A stretch of DNA of 64,000 bases from Pelomonas sp. Root1217 (GCF_001425705.1 NZ_LMDC01000023.1:535079-599078); one strand, 5' to 3'. Shown: positions 18,211 to 26,796, counted from the stretch's first letter. The notes: generated from the sequence alone by a model not told the origin. Numbers and translations are program-made.

Positions 18211-19947
18211 TCAGGGGTAGCTCTTCAAGGTGGCCGTGTTGCTGCCGCCCTGGCAACGCGCGGCATCGCCGACGTCGTTGATGACGTGCTCGATGCTGCC
18301 CTTGTCCACCAGGCAGACGGTGATCATGTGGTGAAAGCGCACGCCGGGTGCCTGCGGCGCCTCAAAAGCGCGGTCCAGCACGACGTCGGGCTTCAGGAAG
18401 ACGCTGTAGGCGCCCAGGCCCCAGGCTTCGTGGCGCGCCACCGTGTCGGCCACCTTGTAGGCCGGGTAGCCTCGGCCGGTCGGGCCCGTCCACTGGCTTT
18501 GCGTGGGCGGGTCATACGGAATCTCGGACTGGTAGAAGTAGACCCGCCCGCCGTTGCCTTGCCAGACGACCTGTTCCTTCTGGAAATGCTCGACGAAGAG
18601 GCCGTAGATGGTCACGTCCTCGCCGTTGACCCACAGGCCATGAGCGGCAGGGTTGCTCGTCCAGCCGACGCCCTCGCCATGGTCGGCGCGCCAGATCCAG
18701 GTGTGGTCGACCAGGGTGTCGTGGGCGTTGATGCGCAAGGCCGTGTCCACCTGCCCGGCCGCCGCGCCGCCGATGCGGAAGAACAGGTCGTGCAGCACGA
18801 TGGGGTCGGCCTTGTGGCGCTTGCCGGCACCGGTCGCGCCGACTTCCATCAGCACGCCCGAGTCCTGCTTGCCGGCGTCCAGGAACAGCCCGGAGATCGT
18901 CAGCCCGTTCACGTCCGCCGTCTTCAACAGCGGCTGGCCGTTGTCCGAGCGCAGCGTGGGAAAGCCGATGCCCAGCACGACGGCACCGGCGCGCTTGACG
19001 ATCAGCGCCTCGGTCAACAGATATTCGCCCGGCGTGAACAGCAGGTGCTTGCCGGCTGCGAGCTGCGCGTTCAGCGTTGCCGCCGTGTCGCCCGGCCTGG
19101 CGATGAAGAACCTGCTGATGGGCAGCGTCTTGCCGGGCGCCGTGACGGGCTTTCCAGCGCCGTTCGCCCAGGAGATGCCCGCGCTGTCGCGCCGCAATGC
19201 CGGCACGCGCACGGCATAGCTGCCCTTGGCATCGATAAAGAGATAGGGCTTTTCGCGCACCAGCGGCGTGCGCGCGACCTTGGTGAAGCGCTGGCCCGGC
19301 GTCGGGAACTCGCCCGCCGGTTCGCCACGCACGCCGACAAAGACCATGTTCCAGTTCGAACCCGTCCAGCGGCCCCACTGGCTGTTGCGCGAGATCCATT
19401 GCTGCTGGGTGGCCGAGTTGACCAGGCCGTCGATCAGCACGTCCGAGAACCAGCCGCCGCTGGCCCAGCCCTGGTTCTGGTTCAAGCGGATATTGCCGCG
19501 CACGTGCATGCGCCGGAAGGGAATGGCCTGGGACACGGCCCATTGCAGGGTGTTGTCGCCGATGCCCAGCGTCGGCGTGACCGCGAAGTTCTCGGCACCG
19601 CGCCAGAAGTTCTGCGTCGCGTTGTCATCCAGGAACGCCGTGGAGCGCAGGTCGCCGATGACGTGGACGTCGTCCGGGCGAGCACCCAGGCCCAGCACAT
19701 GGGTGAAGAAGCCCACCGGGATGCGCAGGTCCTGATAGGTACCCGGCTTGAGCAGGATGGCGTCGCGTCGCGGGCCGAAATGGTTGGGCTGCTGGGCGGC
19801 GTAGATGCCGTCGATGAGCCCCTGCAGGTCGGGCGTCGCCGGGTCGACGACATGCACGTTGGGACCGAAGTCCGGTACCTCCACCGCCAGGGCCGGAGCC
19901 GCCAGCCCCATGGCCAGCACCGCCGCAATCGCTCGTCTGCACTGCAT
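18211..19947 (-). CDS. Secreted parallel beta-helix protein, glycoside-hydrolase-like
   Basis: A 578-residue exported protein. The signal peptide is MQCRRAIAAVLAMGLAAPALA. The body starts with a segment typical of the start of GH55/pectate-lyase-superfamily helices (PDLQGLIDGIYAAQ) and shows two beta-helix regions, about residues 30-230 and 270-500, including LLFTPGEYLLTEALIV and LRINAHDTLVDHTWIWRADH. It resembles bacterial proteins loosely annotated as adenylyl cyclase or coagulation factor 5/8 domain proteins, names I would not trust. Substrate is unknown; a plant or fungal beta-glucan is plausible. A GAGGA site precedes the start, and a LacI-type palindrome lies 36 bases upstream. Confidence 0.72.
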   Translation of the reverse strand: MQCRRAIAAVLAMGLAAPALAVEVPDFGPNVHVVDPATPDLQGLIDGIYAAQQPNHFGPRRDAILLKPGTYQDLRIPVGFFTHVLGLGARPDDVHVIGDLRSTAFLDDNATQNFWRGAENFAVTPTLGIGDNTLQWAVSQAIPFRRMHVRGNIRLNQNQGWASGGWFSDVLIDGLVNSATQQQWISRNSQWGRWTGSNWNMVFVGVRGEPAGEFPTPGQRFTKVARTPLVREKPYLFIDAKGSYAVRVPALRRDSAGISWANGAGKPVTAPGKTLPISRFFIARPGDTAATLNAQLAAGKHLLFTPGEYLLTEALIVKRAGAVVLGIGFPTLRSDNGQPLLKTADVNGLTISGLFLDAGKQDSGVLMEVGATGAGKRHKADPIVLHDLFFRIGGAAAGQVDTALRINAHDTLVDHTWIWRADHGEGVGWTSNPAAHGLWVNGEDVTIYGLFVEHFQKEQVVWQGNGGRVYFYQSEIPYDPPTQSQWTGPTGRGYPAYKVADTVARHEAWGLGAYSVFLKPDVVLDRAFEAPQAPGVRFHHMITVCLVDKGSIEHVINDVGDAARCQGGSNTATLKSYP

Positions 19948-19982
19948 GTCTCATCCTCGCCAGATATGCCGGTCATCGTAAT

Positions 19983-19998
19983 TTGGAATCGGTTCCAA
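19983..19998. promoter_or_regulatory. LacI-type operator upstream of the beta-helix glycosidase-like gene
   Basis: TTGGAATCGGTTCCAA has 6-base perfect arms and the central CG step usual for LacI-family operators; positions 7 and 10 do not pair. It lies between the divergent genes that start at 19947 and 20094, in a locally AT-rich stretch suitable for a promoter. No LacI gene is adjacent. Confidence 0.55.
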
Positions 19999-20093
19999 TT
20001 TGCGATTGGATCATGTGACGGAACGTTCGGCCTTCAGGGTTACTCCTGCGCTGGTGCGGCGCACAATGGCTCGAATTGCGCAAGGAGAGACTC

Positions 20094-20384
20094 GTGAGTC
20101 AAGGATTTGGTCATGAATTGCCCGGGCGGCACGTGCAGCAGGATCACCGCAAGGTCTCCCGCTATCTGATCGTCATCGATTCCAGCGCCGGCCCCGTCGC
20201 CAAGCTCTTTCTCGACAGCCGCGAACAAGCGGGCGAGTTCGACGCCGGCACCGAAGAGGTCGCGGTGATGACGCGCAGCGCGACGTCATCGACCGGCGCC
20301 AGCGGCGCGGAATGGGACAAGGCCCTGTCCGGCCACAGCGCCCAGGAGCGCGCCGCCGCGACGGTTTATCTGCTCGACATCTAG
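20094..20384 (+). CDS. Small conserved-type hypothetical protein
   Basis: A 96-residue protein beginning with GTG; an AAGGAGA ribosome site seven bases upstream makes this start more likely than the in-frame TTG at 20076. No membrane segment or signal peptide is seen. It has a hydrophobic strand RYLIVIDS and then Ala/Gly-rich residues ending in a helix AQERAAATVYLLDI. I do not recognise a family. Its stop codon TAG overlaps that of the convergent DUF924 gene, sharing CTAG at 20381-20384. Confidence 0.65.
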   Translation: MSQGFGHELPGRHVQQDHRKVSRYLIVIDSSAGPVAKLFLDSREQAGEFDAGTEEVAVMTRSATSSTGASGAEWDKALSGHSAQERAAATVYLLDI

Positions 20385-20926
20385 AAGCTCGAGCCCGGCT
20401 GCGTCAGGAAGGCCTCTTCCTCCGGCGTCGACTCGCGCCCGAGGATGGCATTGCGGTGCGGGTAGCGGCCGAAGCGGTCGATGATGGCCTTGTGCTTGAG
20501 CTCGAAGTCGTGCGTGCCTTGCGGGGCGCGTTCCTTCATCAGCGGCTCGCCCGCCGTGTGGATGGCGACGGACTCGCTGTGCATATAGGGCATGTAGAGG
20601 AAGGCGCGCTGCTCGACCGGCAAGGCCAGGTCGGCACCGGCGGTGACGGCCTCCTGCGCCAGGGCCAGCGCGACCGGATCGGCCGCGAAGGCGCCGGGGG
20701 TGCCGCGGTGGATGTTGCGGGCGAACTGGTCCAGCACGATGACCTCGGCGAGGCGACCCTCGGGTGTCGCACGCCAGGCAAAGAGCTCGCAGCGTTTGGC
20801 CTGGTCATGCAGGGCGCCGAAGCGCGTGCGGACCTGTTCGTCGAAAGCGGCGTCCACCGTCCACCACTGCGCAGGCTTGATCTCCTGGAACCAGAAGCGA
20901 AGGATGTCGTCAGGCGCGGTCATCAT
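20381..20926 (-). CDS. DUF924-family protein
   Basis: A 181-residue soluble alpha-helical protein of the DUF924 (TPR-like) family. Typical segments are ILRFWFQE near the start, LAEVIVLDQFARNIHRGTP in the middle, FLYMPYMHSE and FGRYPHRNAILGRESTPEE near the end. The biochemical role is unknown. The start at 20926 overlaps the stop of the upstream DUF3185 gene (ATGA), so the two are translationally coupled. Confidence 0.92.
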   Translation of the reverse strand: MMTAPDDILRFWFQEIKPAQWWTVDAAFDEQVRTRFGALHDQAKRCELFAWRATPEGRLAEVIVLDQFARNIHRGTPGAFAADPVALALAQEAVTAGADLALPVEQRAFLYMPYMHSESVAIHTAGEPLMKERAPQGTHDFELKHKAIIDRFGRYPHRNAILGRESTPEEEAFLTQPGSSF

Positions 20927-21141
20927 CTGCGCCCGCCAAACACGAGCAACAAGCCACCGACGGCGATCGCGCCCACGCCCAGCCACACCGGCAGATTGAC
21001 CTCCTCCTGCTGTTTGGCGGACACCTCGAGCGAGCCAATTTTCAGGACAGTCTTGTCCTTGGTGTAGCTGAAACCGCCCATGGCGAGGCTGGCGGCGCCG
21101 GCGATGAGCAGGAGCACGCCGACGATCTTGGCAAAGTTCAT
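20923..21141 (-). CDS. DUF3185 small membrane protein (copy 2)
   Basis: A 72-residue two-helix membrane protein nearly identical in its centre to the copy at 17897: GAASLAMGGFSYTKDKT, GSLEVSAK and PVWLGVGAIA are shared without change. Differences cluster in the first eight residues and in the polar loop. It is upstream of and overlaps the DUF924 gene. No function is known for the family. Confidence 0.85.
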   Translation of the reverse strand: MNFAKIVGVLLLIAGAASLAMGGFSYTKDKTVLKIGSLEVSAKQQEEVNLPVWLGVGAIAVGGLLLVFGGRR

Positions 21142-21180
21142 GTGGGGGCTTCCAAACGGTGAAGCCCAAAGCTTAGAGCC

Positions 21181-22068
21181 TCACCACGCGTAGCTCGCCC
21201 CCAGCAACCCGTAGTTCACGCCTCCCTGGGGGCCGCGGCTGCGGCCGATACCGGGTGTGACGGTCCAGCCGGCACCGGCCGAGATGGCCGCCTTCATCTG
21301 CACGCTGCGCAGGCTGCCGCCATCGTGCAGCCGGTCCTGCATCACCTCGCCGTTCAGCGCCACGCGTTCGCCGACACGGTAGGTCGCGCCGAGCTGGTGG
21401 CTGCGGTCCAGTGCCGCCTCGTCGCGGTTGATGGCCGTCACGCGATTGCTCAGCAGCGGCACACCGGCCAGCAGGCCGCTACTGCTCGTCGCCTGCGTCG
21501 TGCTCGTCGTATAGCGGTTGCGCATGACGGCGCCGTAGACGCTCAGGCGCGGCGTGACCGCCACCGCGCCGTGCACGCCCAGGCCATGGCCCCGCAGGCG
21601 CTGCTCGACCGGCGTGGCCGCGCCGCCGCTTGACGCCACCGTGCCCCGCGCACGGGCGCTACGCTTCACCGCATCGATACCGACGTTGACGCCCCCCGCC
21701 GGCCGCCAGTCCACTGCTGTAGCAAGGTCCGTCTGGCGCAGGCGCTCACCGTCGCGGCGCCGGTTGACGTTCACGCTGGCCTGCCAGGCCTTGCCGGCCA
21801 CGCCGCCACCGACCGCGACCTGCCGGGGCTTGACGCTGTCGCCGCTGGCCAGGTCTTGGCTGCGCGACTGGCCGGCGCCCAGTTGCACCCAGGCGCGCTC
21901 ACCCACGGGCAGGCTGACCGCGGCCGCCGCGCTCTGATTGCGCTGGCCATCGCGCTGCACGGCGAGGCTGACGGCGCGCTTGTCAGCATTCGGCGCCGCC
22001 TCGTCGGCGTGGGCCATGCCGGCCAGCAGCAGGACGGCGGCGATGAGGCTGAGTTTGGACGTGTTCAT
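21181..22068 (-). CDS. Exported beta-barrel-like protein of unknown function
   Basis: A 295-residue protein with a clear signal peptide (MNTSKLSLIAAVLLLAGMAHA). The mature part alternates hydrophobic and polar residues in short strands separated by turns (for example AWQASVNVNRRRDGERL, GLGVHGAVAVTPRLSVYGAVMRN) and ends in an aromatic residue (GLLGASYAW). These traits suggest an outer-membrane beta-barrel, porin-like or autotransporter-like. I recognise no named family. The start at 22068 is preceded by a purine-rich site; the longer open frame has no homology. Confidence 0.6.
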   Translation of the reverse strand: MNTSKLSLIAAVLLLAGMAHADEAAPNADKRAVSLAVQRDGQRNQSAAAAVSLPVGERAWVQLGAGQSRSQDLASGDSVKPRQVAVGGGVAGKAWQASVNVNRRRDGERLRQTDLATAVDWRPAGGVNVGIDAVKRSARARGTVASSGGAATPVEQRLRGHGLGVHGAVAVTPRLSVYGAVMRNRYTTSTTQATSSSGLLAGVPLLSNRVTAINRDEAALDRSHQLGATYRVGERVALNGEVMQDRLHDGGSLRSVQMKAAISAGAGWTVTPGIGRSRGPQGGVNYGLLGASYAW

Positions 22069-22201
22069 GAGCGGGCTCCGTTGGATGTCGAGTGCTGCGG
22101 GACGCTTCGGCCCCTCCACCCGACAACGCCGCCCGCGGCACAAAACTTCCCTGCCCAGATGTAAGCAGGCGCAGCCCGCCGCATACTTGCTGCAACTACC
22201 C

Positions 22202-23113
22202 ATGAGGCCTGCCGTGCCCGATCCCGCTCCGGACAGCAGCATCGACGCCGTCGCCCTGGCCCTTCAGGCCCAGGCCTACCTGCCCTCGCGCGAGCTGGCC
22301 ACCGCCGCCTTTCTGGCATTGCGCCTGGCGCGGCCCCTGCTGCTGGAAGGCGCGCCCGGCACCGGCAAGACGGCCATTGCGGCGGCCCTCGCCAGCGCGC
22401 TGGGCCGACCGCTGATCCGCCTGCAGTGCTACGAAGGCCTGGACCTGGCCGCGGCAGCCTACGAATGGAATTACGCACGCCAGATGCTGGAGATCCGCCT
22501 CGCGCAGGCGCACGAACGTGAACGCACGGCTGACGAGCTCTTTGCGCGCCGCTTCCTCATCGAGCGGCCACTGTTGCAGGCACTGACGACGACGCCGGCG
22601 CCCGTGCTGCTCATCGACGAGCTGGACCGCGCCGACGCGCCCTTCGAGGCCTTTTTGCTGGAGTTCCTGGCCGACTTCCAGATCACCATCCCCGAACTCG
22701 GCACCCTCACCGCCGCGGCGCCACCGCTGGTCATCCTTACCAGCAACCGCAGCCGCGAGATCCACGACGCCGTCAAGCGCCGCTGCCTCTATCACTGGGT
22801 GGACTTTCCTGACGCCGCCCGCGAGCTGGCCATCATCAGCGCGCGCCTGCCGCAGATTGAGCAGCGCCTGGCCGCGCAGGTCGTCGCGTTCGTGCAGGGC
22901 CTGCGCCAGCTCGACCTGTACAAGCTGCCCGGCCTGGCCGAAACGCTGGACTGGTCACGCGCCCTCATCGAGCTGAACGCCGTCAGCCTGGATCCGGCCA
23001 CGGTGCAGTCGACCTTGGGCGTGCTGCTGAAGTACCAGGACGACATCGCCCGCGTGCAGGGCAGCGAGGCGGCAAGGCTGCTTGCAGAACTGCGGCAAAG
23101 CGTCGAGGCCTGA
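22202..23113 (+). CDS. MoxR-family AAA+ ATPase (CoxD-like)
   Basis: A 303-residue ATPase with Walker A GAPGTGKT (residues 50-57), Walker B VLLIDELDRAD, sensor segment LVILTSNRSREI and arginine-finger/lid region KRRCLYHWVDFP. MoxR proteins act as chaperone-like ATPases with a VWA partner to mature metalloenzymes or complexes. Here the VWA gene starts 3 bases after the stop. The subgroup is that of CoxD, which helps build the CuSMo site of carbon-monoxide dehydrogenase, but no coxMSL structural genes lie in the window. Confidence 0.92.
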   Translation: MRPAVPDPAPDSSIDAVALALQAQAYLPSRELATAAFLALRLARPLLLEGAPGTGKTAIAAALASALGRPLIRLQCYEGLDLAAAAYEWNYARQMLEIRLAQAHERERTADELFARRFLIERPLLQALTTTPAPVLLIDELDRADAPFEAFLLEFLADFQITIPELGTLTAAAPPLVILTSNRSREIHDAVKRRCLYHWVDFPDAARELAIISARLPQIEQRLAAQVVAFVQGLRQLDLYKLPGLAETLDWSRALIELNAVSLDPATVQSTLGVLLKYQDDIARVQGSEAARLLAELRQSVEA

Positions 23114-23116
23114 GCT

Positions 23117-24280
23117 TTGGATCGCCTGGCGGAAAACCTTGTGCATTTCGAACGTGTTTTGCGCACGGCGGGTCTGCCCGTCGGCACCGACCGGCTGCTG
23201 CTCGCCGCCCAGGCCCTGGAGGCCGGCGGCCTGGCCTCGCGCGCCGACTTCAAGGCGACGCTGGCCGCCTGCCTGGTCGACCGGCCCGAGCACCGGCCGC
23301 TGTTCGAGCAGGCCTTCCACGTCTTCTGGCGCGACCCCGACCTGCTCGGCCGCATCATGGCCCTGCTGCTGCCGCGGGCCCAGGGCCGTGCGGGCGCACC
23401 GCCACCACCCGAGAACCGGCGCCTGGCCGATGCGCTGTTTCCTGGCGCGCCTGCCGATTCGCCCCGCGCCGAGCAGGTCGAGATCGAGGCGCGTCTGGAC
23501 GCCGGCAACCGCGAGCTGCTGCAGCGGCGCGATTTCGACACGATGACGGCCGCCGAATGGGCCGCCGCGCGCCAGGCCCTCGCCGCGTTGCAGCCGCGCC
23601 TGGCGCAACAGCTCACGCGCCGCCATGCGCCCGCGCCGCAAGGCCGCATCGCCTGGCGCGCCACGCTGCGCGCCGAGGCCCGGTGCGACTTCGCCCTGCC
23701 CACCCGTGAGCGCGCCCGCCGCCGCCCGACACCCCTGGTGCTGCTGGCCGACATCTCGGGCTCCATGGGCCGCTATTCGCGGGTGCTGCTGCATCTGGCC
23801 CAGGGCCTGTTGAATCCGGCCGGCGGCGCGGGCGAGGCCCCCGTCGTTGAAGCCTTCGTCTTCGGCACCCGGCTCACACGCATCACGCGCCAGCTCAAAG
23901 CCCGCGACCCCGACGCGGCGCTGGCCGCCGTGTCCGCCGCCGTGCCGGACTGGGCCGGCGGCACGCGCATCAGCCAGAGCCTGCACGCCTTCAACCGCGA
24001 CTGGGCGCGCCGCGTGCTGGGCGGCGGCGCGGCCACGGTGCTGCTCATCACCGACGGCCTCGAACGCGACGCCGAGGACGGCGGCTCGCACCTGGCCTTC
24101 GAGGCCGAGCGGCTGCGCCTGTGCTGCCGCGAGCTGATCTGGCTGAACCCGCTGCTGCGCTTCAAGGAGTTCCAGCCGCGCGCCTCCGGCGTGAAGGCCC
24201 TGCTGCCCCAGGTGACTCGCCATCTGCCGGTGCACGACCTCGACAGCATCGACCGCCTGCTCGACGCCCTGAAACGATAG
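23117..24280 (+). CDS. CoxE-like VWA-domain protein
   Basis: A 387-residue protein. Residues about 205-385 form a von Willebrand factor A domain with a complete metal-ion-dependent adhesion site: D212-x-S214-x-S216 in ADISGSM, a threonine in GGTRIS and the aspartate in LLITDGLERD. The N-terminal half (FERVLRTAGLPVGTDRLLLA) matches the CoxE/DUF58-like VWA family that partners MoxR ATPases. The start is a TTG three bases after the MoxR stop, implying coupling; a GTG further in is an alternative. Confidence 0.9.
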   Translation: MDRLAENLVHFERVLRTAGLPVGTDRLLLAAQALEAGGLASRADFKATLAACLVDRPEHRPLFEQAFHVFWRDPDLLGRIMALLLPRAQGRAGAPPPPENRRLADALFPGAPADSPRAEQVEIEARLDAGNRELLQRRDFDTMTAAEWAAARQALAALQPRLAQQLTRRHAPAPQGRIAWRATLRAEARCDFALPTRERARRRPTPLVLLADISGSMGRYSRVLLHLAQGLLNPAGGAGEAPVVEAFVFGTRLTRITRQLKARDPDAALAAVSAAVPDWAGGTRISQSLHAFNRDWARRVLGGGAATVLLITDGLERDAEDGGSHLAFEAERLRLCCRELIWLNPLLRFKEFQPRASGVKALLPQVTRHLPVHDLDSIDRLLDALKR

Positions 24281-24397
24281 CCCACGTCCTACAGGCTGGC
24301 GGCGCAACGTCCGCCCTGCACGGGCAGTCCCACTGCTTAGATTTCGGTTTCGGCGGTGCGCATCCAGTGCTACCGCTTCCGATTGAAAGGAAGAGTC

Positions 24398-24718
24398 ATG
24401 AAGATTTCGCAACTCGCTTCGCTGCTGGTCGCCGCTGCCCTGGTCACGCCGCTGGTCGGCCATGCCGATGACAAGCCGGCCGGTACGGCCAAGGCCTGGG
24501 TCAAGGACTCGGTCGTGACCACCAAGATCAAGACGCAGCTCGCCACCAGCAAGATCTCCTCGCTGGCCATGGTTCACGTCGAGACCGACGCCAACGGCTA
24601 TGTGCAGCTGACTGGCAAGGTCGCGACGCAGGCCGAGAAGGACCGCGCCGAAGCCATCGCCAAGGCGGTTGACGGCGTGAAGTCGGTCGACAACCAGCTG
24701 ACCATCACTGGCAAGTAA
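24398..24718 (+). CDS. Periplasmic BON-domain protein (OsmY-like)
   Basis: A 106-residue exported protein: signal peptide MKISQLASLLVAAALVTPLVGHA, then one BON domain (about 33-105) with VTTKIKTQLATSKISS, VHVETDANGYVQLTGKV and VKSVDNQLTI. BON domains bind phospholipid or keep envelopes stable under osmotic stress, as in OsmY. A GAAAGGAAGAG ribosome site precedes the start. It sits between the CoxE-like and CoxG-like genes but has its own 117-base upstream gap and a terminator hairpin after it, so it may be an independent unit. Confidence 0.92.
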   Translation: MKISQLASLLVAAALVTPLVGHADDKPAGTAKAWVKDSVVTTKIKTQLATSKISSLAMVHVETDANGYVQLTGKVATQAEKDRAEAIAKAVDGVKSVDNQLTITGK

Positions 24719-24738
24719 TCGCGCCCCCCGGCCCTCCC

Positions 24739-24775
24739 GCGCTGCCCGCCAGGCCACCCCTGGCGGGCAGCGCTT
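24739..24775 (+). terminator. Strong hairpin after the BON gene
   Basis: A perfect 14-bp stem (24739-24752 with 24760-24773) and a 7-base loop lie 20 bases after the BON stop. Only TTATTG follows, so it is a strong hairpin with a weak T tract. Confidence 0.7.
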
Positions 24776-24810
24776 ATTGTGTTGGCCCGCCCGACGGTCA
24801 GAATCGCTGC

Positions 24811-25347
24811 ATGAATCTGACCGGCCAGCAGCATCTGCCCGTGTCCCAGGCCCAGGCCTGGGCCGCGCTGAACGACACCGCGATGCTGCAGGCCGCCGTC
24901 CCCGGCTGCGAGGCCATCACGCCGACGGGCGACAACGTCTTCGATGTGCTGATGGCCGTGTCCATCGGGCCCGTGAAGGCCCGGTTCAAGGGCAAGCTGC
25001 AACTGTCCGAGCTGACGCCGCCGCAGAGCTACCGCATCGGCTTCGAGGGCTCGGGCGGCGCGGCGGGCCATGGCAAGGGCCAGGCTTTCGTCCAACTGCA
25101 GGCCGTGTCGCCCAGCGAGACGGTGTTGAGCTATGACGTGACGGCCAGCGTCGGTGGCAAGCTGGCGCAGATTGGCTCGCGCCTGGTCGATGCAGCGGCG
25201 CAAAAACTGGCCGAGGACTTCTTCGCGCGCCTGCACGCCGCGCTGGCACAGCAGCAGCAAAAGCAGCCGGCCGCGCAGACTGCGCCGCCAGCGCGACCGA
25301 GCCTGTCGCAGCGTCTGCGCGCCTGGCTGCGCCGATGGTTGGGTTGA
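24811..25347 (+). CDS. CoxG-like SRPBCC-family protein
   Basis: A 178-residue protein. Residues 1-145 are the CoxG/SRPBCC lipid-binding fold: VSQAQAWAALNDTAMLQAAVPGCEAI and VGGKLAQIGSRLVDAAAQKLAEDFFARL are nearly diagnostic. A Gln/Pro linker and a basic amphipathic end (SLSQRLRAWLRRWLG) follow, which could anchor it to the membrane. In Oligotropha CoxG takes part in carbon-monoxide dehydrogenase membrane attachment. With CoxD- and CoxE-like genes nearby, this is a partial cox accessory set without the dehydrogenase. Confidence 0.9.
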   Translation: MNLTGQQHLPVSQAQAWAALNDTAMLQAAVPGCEAITPTGDNVFDVLMAVSIGPVKARFKGKLQLSELTPPQSYRIGFEGSGGAAGHGKGQAFVQLQAVSPSETVLSYDVTASVGGKLAQIGSRLVDAAAQKLAEDFFARLHAALAQQQQKQPAAQTAPPARPSLSQRLRAWLRRWLG

Positions 25348-25453
25348 AAAGCCCAGCGCTCAATTGCAAGCACACCGTAGCGCTTCGTGACGGCCTGAAA
25401 CCAGGCCGGGTTTCCCCAGGGATCGCGCCGGTACAATTTCACATGTCCGAGAC

Positions 25454-25485
25454 AACGGGCCTGCCTGCGCAGGCCCGTTCTTTTT
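25454..25485 (+). terminator. Intrinsic terminator or attenuator before the acyltransferase gene
   Basis: A perfect 11-bp stem (AACGGGCCTGC / GCAGGCCCGTT) with loop CTGC is followed by CTTTTT. It lies 107 bases after the CoxG stop and 92 bases before the acyltransferase start. A TACAAT -10-like hexamer sits at 25432-25437, only about 20 bases upstream, so it may end a very short leader RNA as well as read-through from CoxG. Confidence 0.75.
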
Positions 25486-25576
25486 GTGCAATGAATCCAC
25501 AGCCACCGCACCCACTTCGCTCGCCGCCCTTCCAGGGTGTGCGCCAGCGCGTGCCGGCGGCTGGGCCGCATTGACG

Positions 25577-26680
25577 ATGTCCAGTCCCTCCGGTCGGCTG
25601 CCCTATCTGGATGTTCTGAAGGCGCTCGCGGCCCAGATCATCGTGCTGCACCACCTGGTCAGCTACGGCCCGATCGCCCGCGCCGCCCACGCCGCCATGC
25701 CCCTGCTGGCCGGCGCCATGCACCAGTACGGGCGCATGTCGGTGCAGATCTTCCTCGTCGTCGGCGGCTATCTCAGCGCGCGCGGCCTGTCGCCGCGTGG
25801 CCAGGCCCTGCAGGCCGCCGTGCCCGAGCTGCTGTGGCGGCGTTATCTGCGGCTGGTGCTGCCGTTCCTGGCGGCGCTCGCCCTGACATTGGGCATCTCC
25901 GGCCTTATCGCTTCGTCCTGGCCCGAGCTGGTGCCCACCGACATCAGCCTCGGCCAACTTCTCGCTCACGCGCTGCTGCTGCACGATGTGCTGGGCTACG
26001 AAGCACTGACCGTGGGCGCCTGGTATGTGGCCATCGACCTGCAGCTGTTTGCCCTGCTCGTGGGCCTGCTGTGGCTGGCACGGCGCGGCTGGCGGCATCC
26101 AAGCCGCCTCGTCATCGGCCCCGTGCTGGTCGCGGCCGCGGCGCTGGCCTCCGCCTGGGTCTTCAACCGCCAGCCGGAGCTGGACGCCTACGCACCCTAC
26201 TTCTTCGCGTCCTATGGCCTGGGCGCCCTGGTGCATTGGCTGGGCCTGTGGCGCCACCGCCGCGCCGGCCTGCTGCTGCTGGCAGTGGCCGTGAGCGCCG
26301 CGCTGATGGCGGAATGGCGCGACCGCCTTGCCCTGGCCCTGGCCACGGCGCTGTGGCTGTCCTGGGCGCAGGCCCGCCATGCCGAAGGCCGCCCGCTGCT
26401 GCCGGCTCCCCTGGCCTCGGCCTTCGCCAGCGCCGCAACGCCGTCCTACGCCCTGTTCCTGCTGCATTTCCCGGTGCTGCTGCTGAGCAACGCGCTGCTG
26501 GCCCATCTGCCGGGCGCAACGCCCGAAGCCGGCCTGGTTCTGCTCGTGGCCACTTGGCTGCTGGCCAACGGCCTGGCCGTGCCCTTCCACCGCTGGGTGG
26601 AGGCGCCGGCCGCCCGCTTCAACCCGCTGGCCTGGCTGCCGCGTCTGGAGTGGGCTCCTCGCCAAACCTCGCGTCGCTGA
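25577..26680 (+). CDS. Membrane acyltransferase, acyltransferase-3 family
   Basis: A 367-residue integral membrane protein with about ten hydrophobic segments. The N-terminus GRLPYLDVLKALAAQIIVLHHL carries the family histidine of the first segment, and a second conserved region is VQIFLVVGGYLSARGLS. Members O-acylate sugars of surface polysaccharides, lipids or small molecules. No polysaccharide genes adjoin it, so the acceptor cannot be named. The start at 25577 gives the family N-terminus; the frame is open further upstream across the terminator. Confidence 0.9.
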   Translation: MSSPSGRLPYLDVLKALAAQIIVLHHLVSYGPIARAAHAAMPLLAGAMHQYGRMSVQIFLVVGGYLSARGLSPRGQALQAAVPELLWRRYLRLVLPFLAALALTLGISGLIASSWPELVPTDISLGQLLAHALLLHDVLGYEALTVGAWYVAIDLQLFALLVGLLWLARRGWRHPSRLVIGPVLVAAAALASAWVFNRQPELDAYAPYFFASYGLGALVHWLGLWRHRRAGLLLLAVAVSAALMAEWRDRLALALATALWLSWAQARHAEGRPLLPAPLASAFASAATPSYALFLLHFPVLLLSNALLAHLPGATPEAGLVLLVATWLLANGLAVPFHRWVEAPAARFNPLAWLPRLEWAPRQTSRR

Positions 26681-26796
26681 ACGCGCGGTCTGATCGGTCC
26701 CGCGAGGACGGCGTTCGGCCCCTGGCCGCGAACAACCACCGACATCCCGCAACTGCGTGCTAATGTCGCGCGCTGCTAGTCCCAGGCCGCGCTTTC

